From NCBI GenBank assembly GCA_049297695.1, contig JBAQUT010000063.1:1-14365 (forward strand): a stretch of DNA of 14,365 bases, read 5' to 3'. Below, piece after piece: positions 13,572 through 14,365 of this stretch (position 1 is the first letter of the stretch; every line of letters starts with the position of its first letter). The DNA comes from JACKLD01 sp049297695 (lineage in GTDB: Bacteria > Pseudomonadota > Alphaproteobacteria > UBA2136 > UBA6156). The translations under genes were made by a program, and so were the position numbers. Under the pieces are notes generated by a model. The model saw only the letters and a program-made list of their open reading frames with translations. It was not told the origin of the DNA and did not search any database.

Positions 13572-14365
13572 TGGGGCAGATGTGGGATACTCTGCTGATT
13601 GTGGTGCCCTTTTTTATGGTGGCGTTGTTGGGTAGGCTTGTGGTGCCATGGTGTGTGGCCCAGGGCATGGTGGCTGGGTTGGAAGAGCGGCGGGCGCATA
13701 GCACTCCTACGCCCCACGGTGGTGGTGTGGTGTTGGTGGTGTTGGGGGTTCCGTTGGGGTTGGTGGCGGTGTGGTTTTTCCAATTGCCGTACGGATGGTT
13801 TTTGACAACGTTGCTGCTGGCAAGTGTGGTGGTGGCAGGGGTAGGGTATTTGGACGACAAGCACGAGATATCTGCCCGCTGGCGGTTGGCGGTGCACTTG
13901 GTGGCGGTGGCGGTTGGTTTGTGGTTTTTACCACCGCTGTTTGATTTTATGCCGTTGTGGATGGACAAGCTGATTTTGTGGTTGGCGTGGGGGTGGTTTG
14001 TGAACCTGTTTAATTTTATGGATGGGGCTGATGGTTTGGCCAGTGCGGAAGCCGCGTTTTTAGCTTTGGTGGTAGCGTTGCTGGTGCCCGTATTTAAGCC
14101 TTTGGCCTTGTTGTTGATGGGCCTAAGCATGGGCTTTTTAACCATGAATTGGCAGCCCGCCAAAGTGTTTTTAGGCGATGTGGGCAGCACGTGGCTGGGG
14201 TATGTGCTGGGAGGCTTGTTGTTGGTAGCCTGTGCCGATGACACGTGGGTGGTGGCGTGGCCTTTGTTTGCCTGCACGTTGGTGTTTACGGCGGATGCCA
14301 CGTGGACCCTTGTGCGCCGTATGCTGGAAGGGCATAAGCCGTGGGTGCCGCACCGGACGTGTTGG
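13571..14365 (+). CDS. WecA/MraY-type polyprenyl-phosphate sugar-1-phosphate transferase (partial)
   Basis: Open to the window end: 265 residues seen, of roughly 330-350 expected. It belongs to the polytopic family that transfers a HexNAc-1-phosphate from UDP-sugar to undecaprenyl phosphate, starting O-antigen, enterobacterial common antigen or similar glycans. Motifs: ERRAHSTPTPHGGG (39-52), GYLDDKHEISARWRLAVH (92-109) with the metal-binding DD at 95-96, NLFNFMDGADGLA (145-157), VFLGDVGSTWLG (199-210) and the last loop HKPWVPHRTCW (255-265). Multiple hydrophobic segments lie between. The start ATG overlaps the GT4 stop as TAATG, with AAGGGGG 4 bases upstream. It is most like WbpL/TagO-type members rather than MraY because of operon context and the HR-containing loop, but the exact sugar cannot be assigned. 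Confidence 0.9.
   Translation, partial: MGQMWDTLLIVVPFFMVALLGRLVVPWCVAQGMVAGLEERRAHSTPTPHGGGVVLVVLGVPLGLVAVWFFQLPYGWFLTTLLLASVVVAGVGYLDDKHEISARWRLAVHLVAVAVGLWFLPPLFDFMPLWMDKLILWLAWGWFVNLFNFMDGADGLASAEAAFLALVVALLVPVFKPLALLLMGLSMGFLTMNWQPAKVFLGDVGSTWLGYVLGGLLLVACADDTWVVAWPLFACTLVFTADATWTLVRRMLEGHKPWVPHRTCW

Overview
The window reads as chromosomal DNA of a Gram-negative bacterium, most likely an alphaproteobacterium. The main evidence is a lipoprotein of the Rickettsia 17-kDa surface antigen family with a glycine zipper. An O-antigen or capsule type pathway and a chemoreceptor also fit a motile Gram-negative cell. The + strand is rich in G over C even where genes lie on the - strand, so the bias looks replication-linked. 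No rRNA, tRNA, CRISPR array, transposase or phage structural block is visible.

Layout. Bases 78-2274 hold two - strand genes: wecB (UDP-GlcNAc 2-epimerase) and, downstream of it, a protein with a degenerate Nudix-like box. The second gene has its own near-consensus sigma70-type promoter, whose -35 box overlaps the wecB stop, and a strong intrinsic terminator. A divergent 225-bp intergenic region separates wecB from a 1162-residue secreted fibre-like protein (2500-5988). That protein has a signal peptide, five cysteine-bracketed ETDP repeats, and a long Ser/Thr/Gly/Ala-rich body like phage tail-fibre shafts. Next comes the lipoprotein gene (6288-6761), enclosed by two large imperfect palindromes (about 149 and 133 bp). 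Both palindromes have TGTAC-N6-GTACA exactly at their centre. A stand-alone methyl-accepting chemotaxis protein (7077-9167) follows, with its own terminator. From 9236 to the window edge four + strand genes form a probable operon: a heparinase II/III-like protein, a membrane-anchored DUF2939-like protein, a GT4 glycosyltransferase, and the start of a WecA/MraY-type polyprenyl-phosphate sugar-phosphate transferase.

How it fits together. WecB (ManNAc supply), the WecA-like initiating transferase, the GT4 transferase and the heparinase-like protein suggest synthesis and trimming of a surface polysaccharide. The fibre protein and lipoprotein are further envelope components. The features most worth following up are: the fibre gene, which carries two identical 101-bp in-frame repeats around a 700-bp block with different codon use (a candidate exchangeable or deletable cassette); the pair of GTAC-centred palindromes; and the heparinase-like protein, which keeps the likely catalytic residues but appears to have lost two of three zinc ligands.
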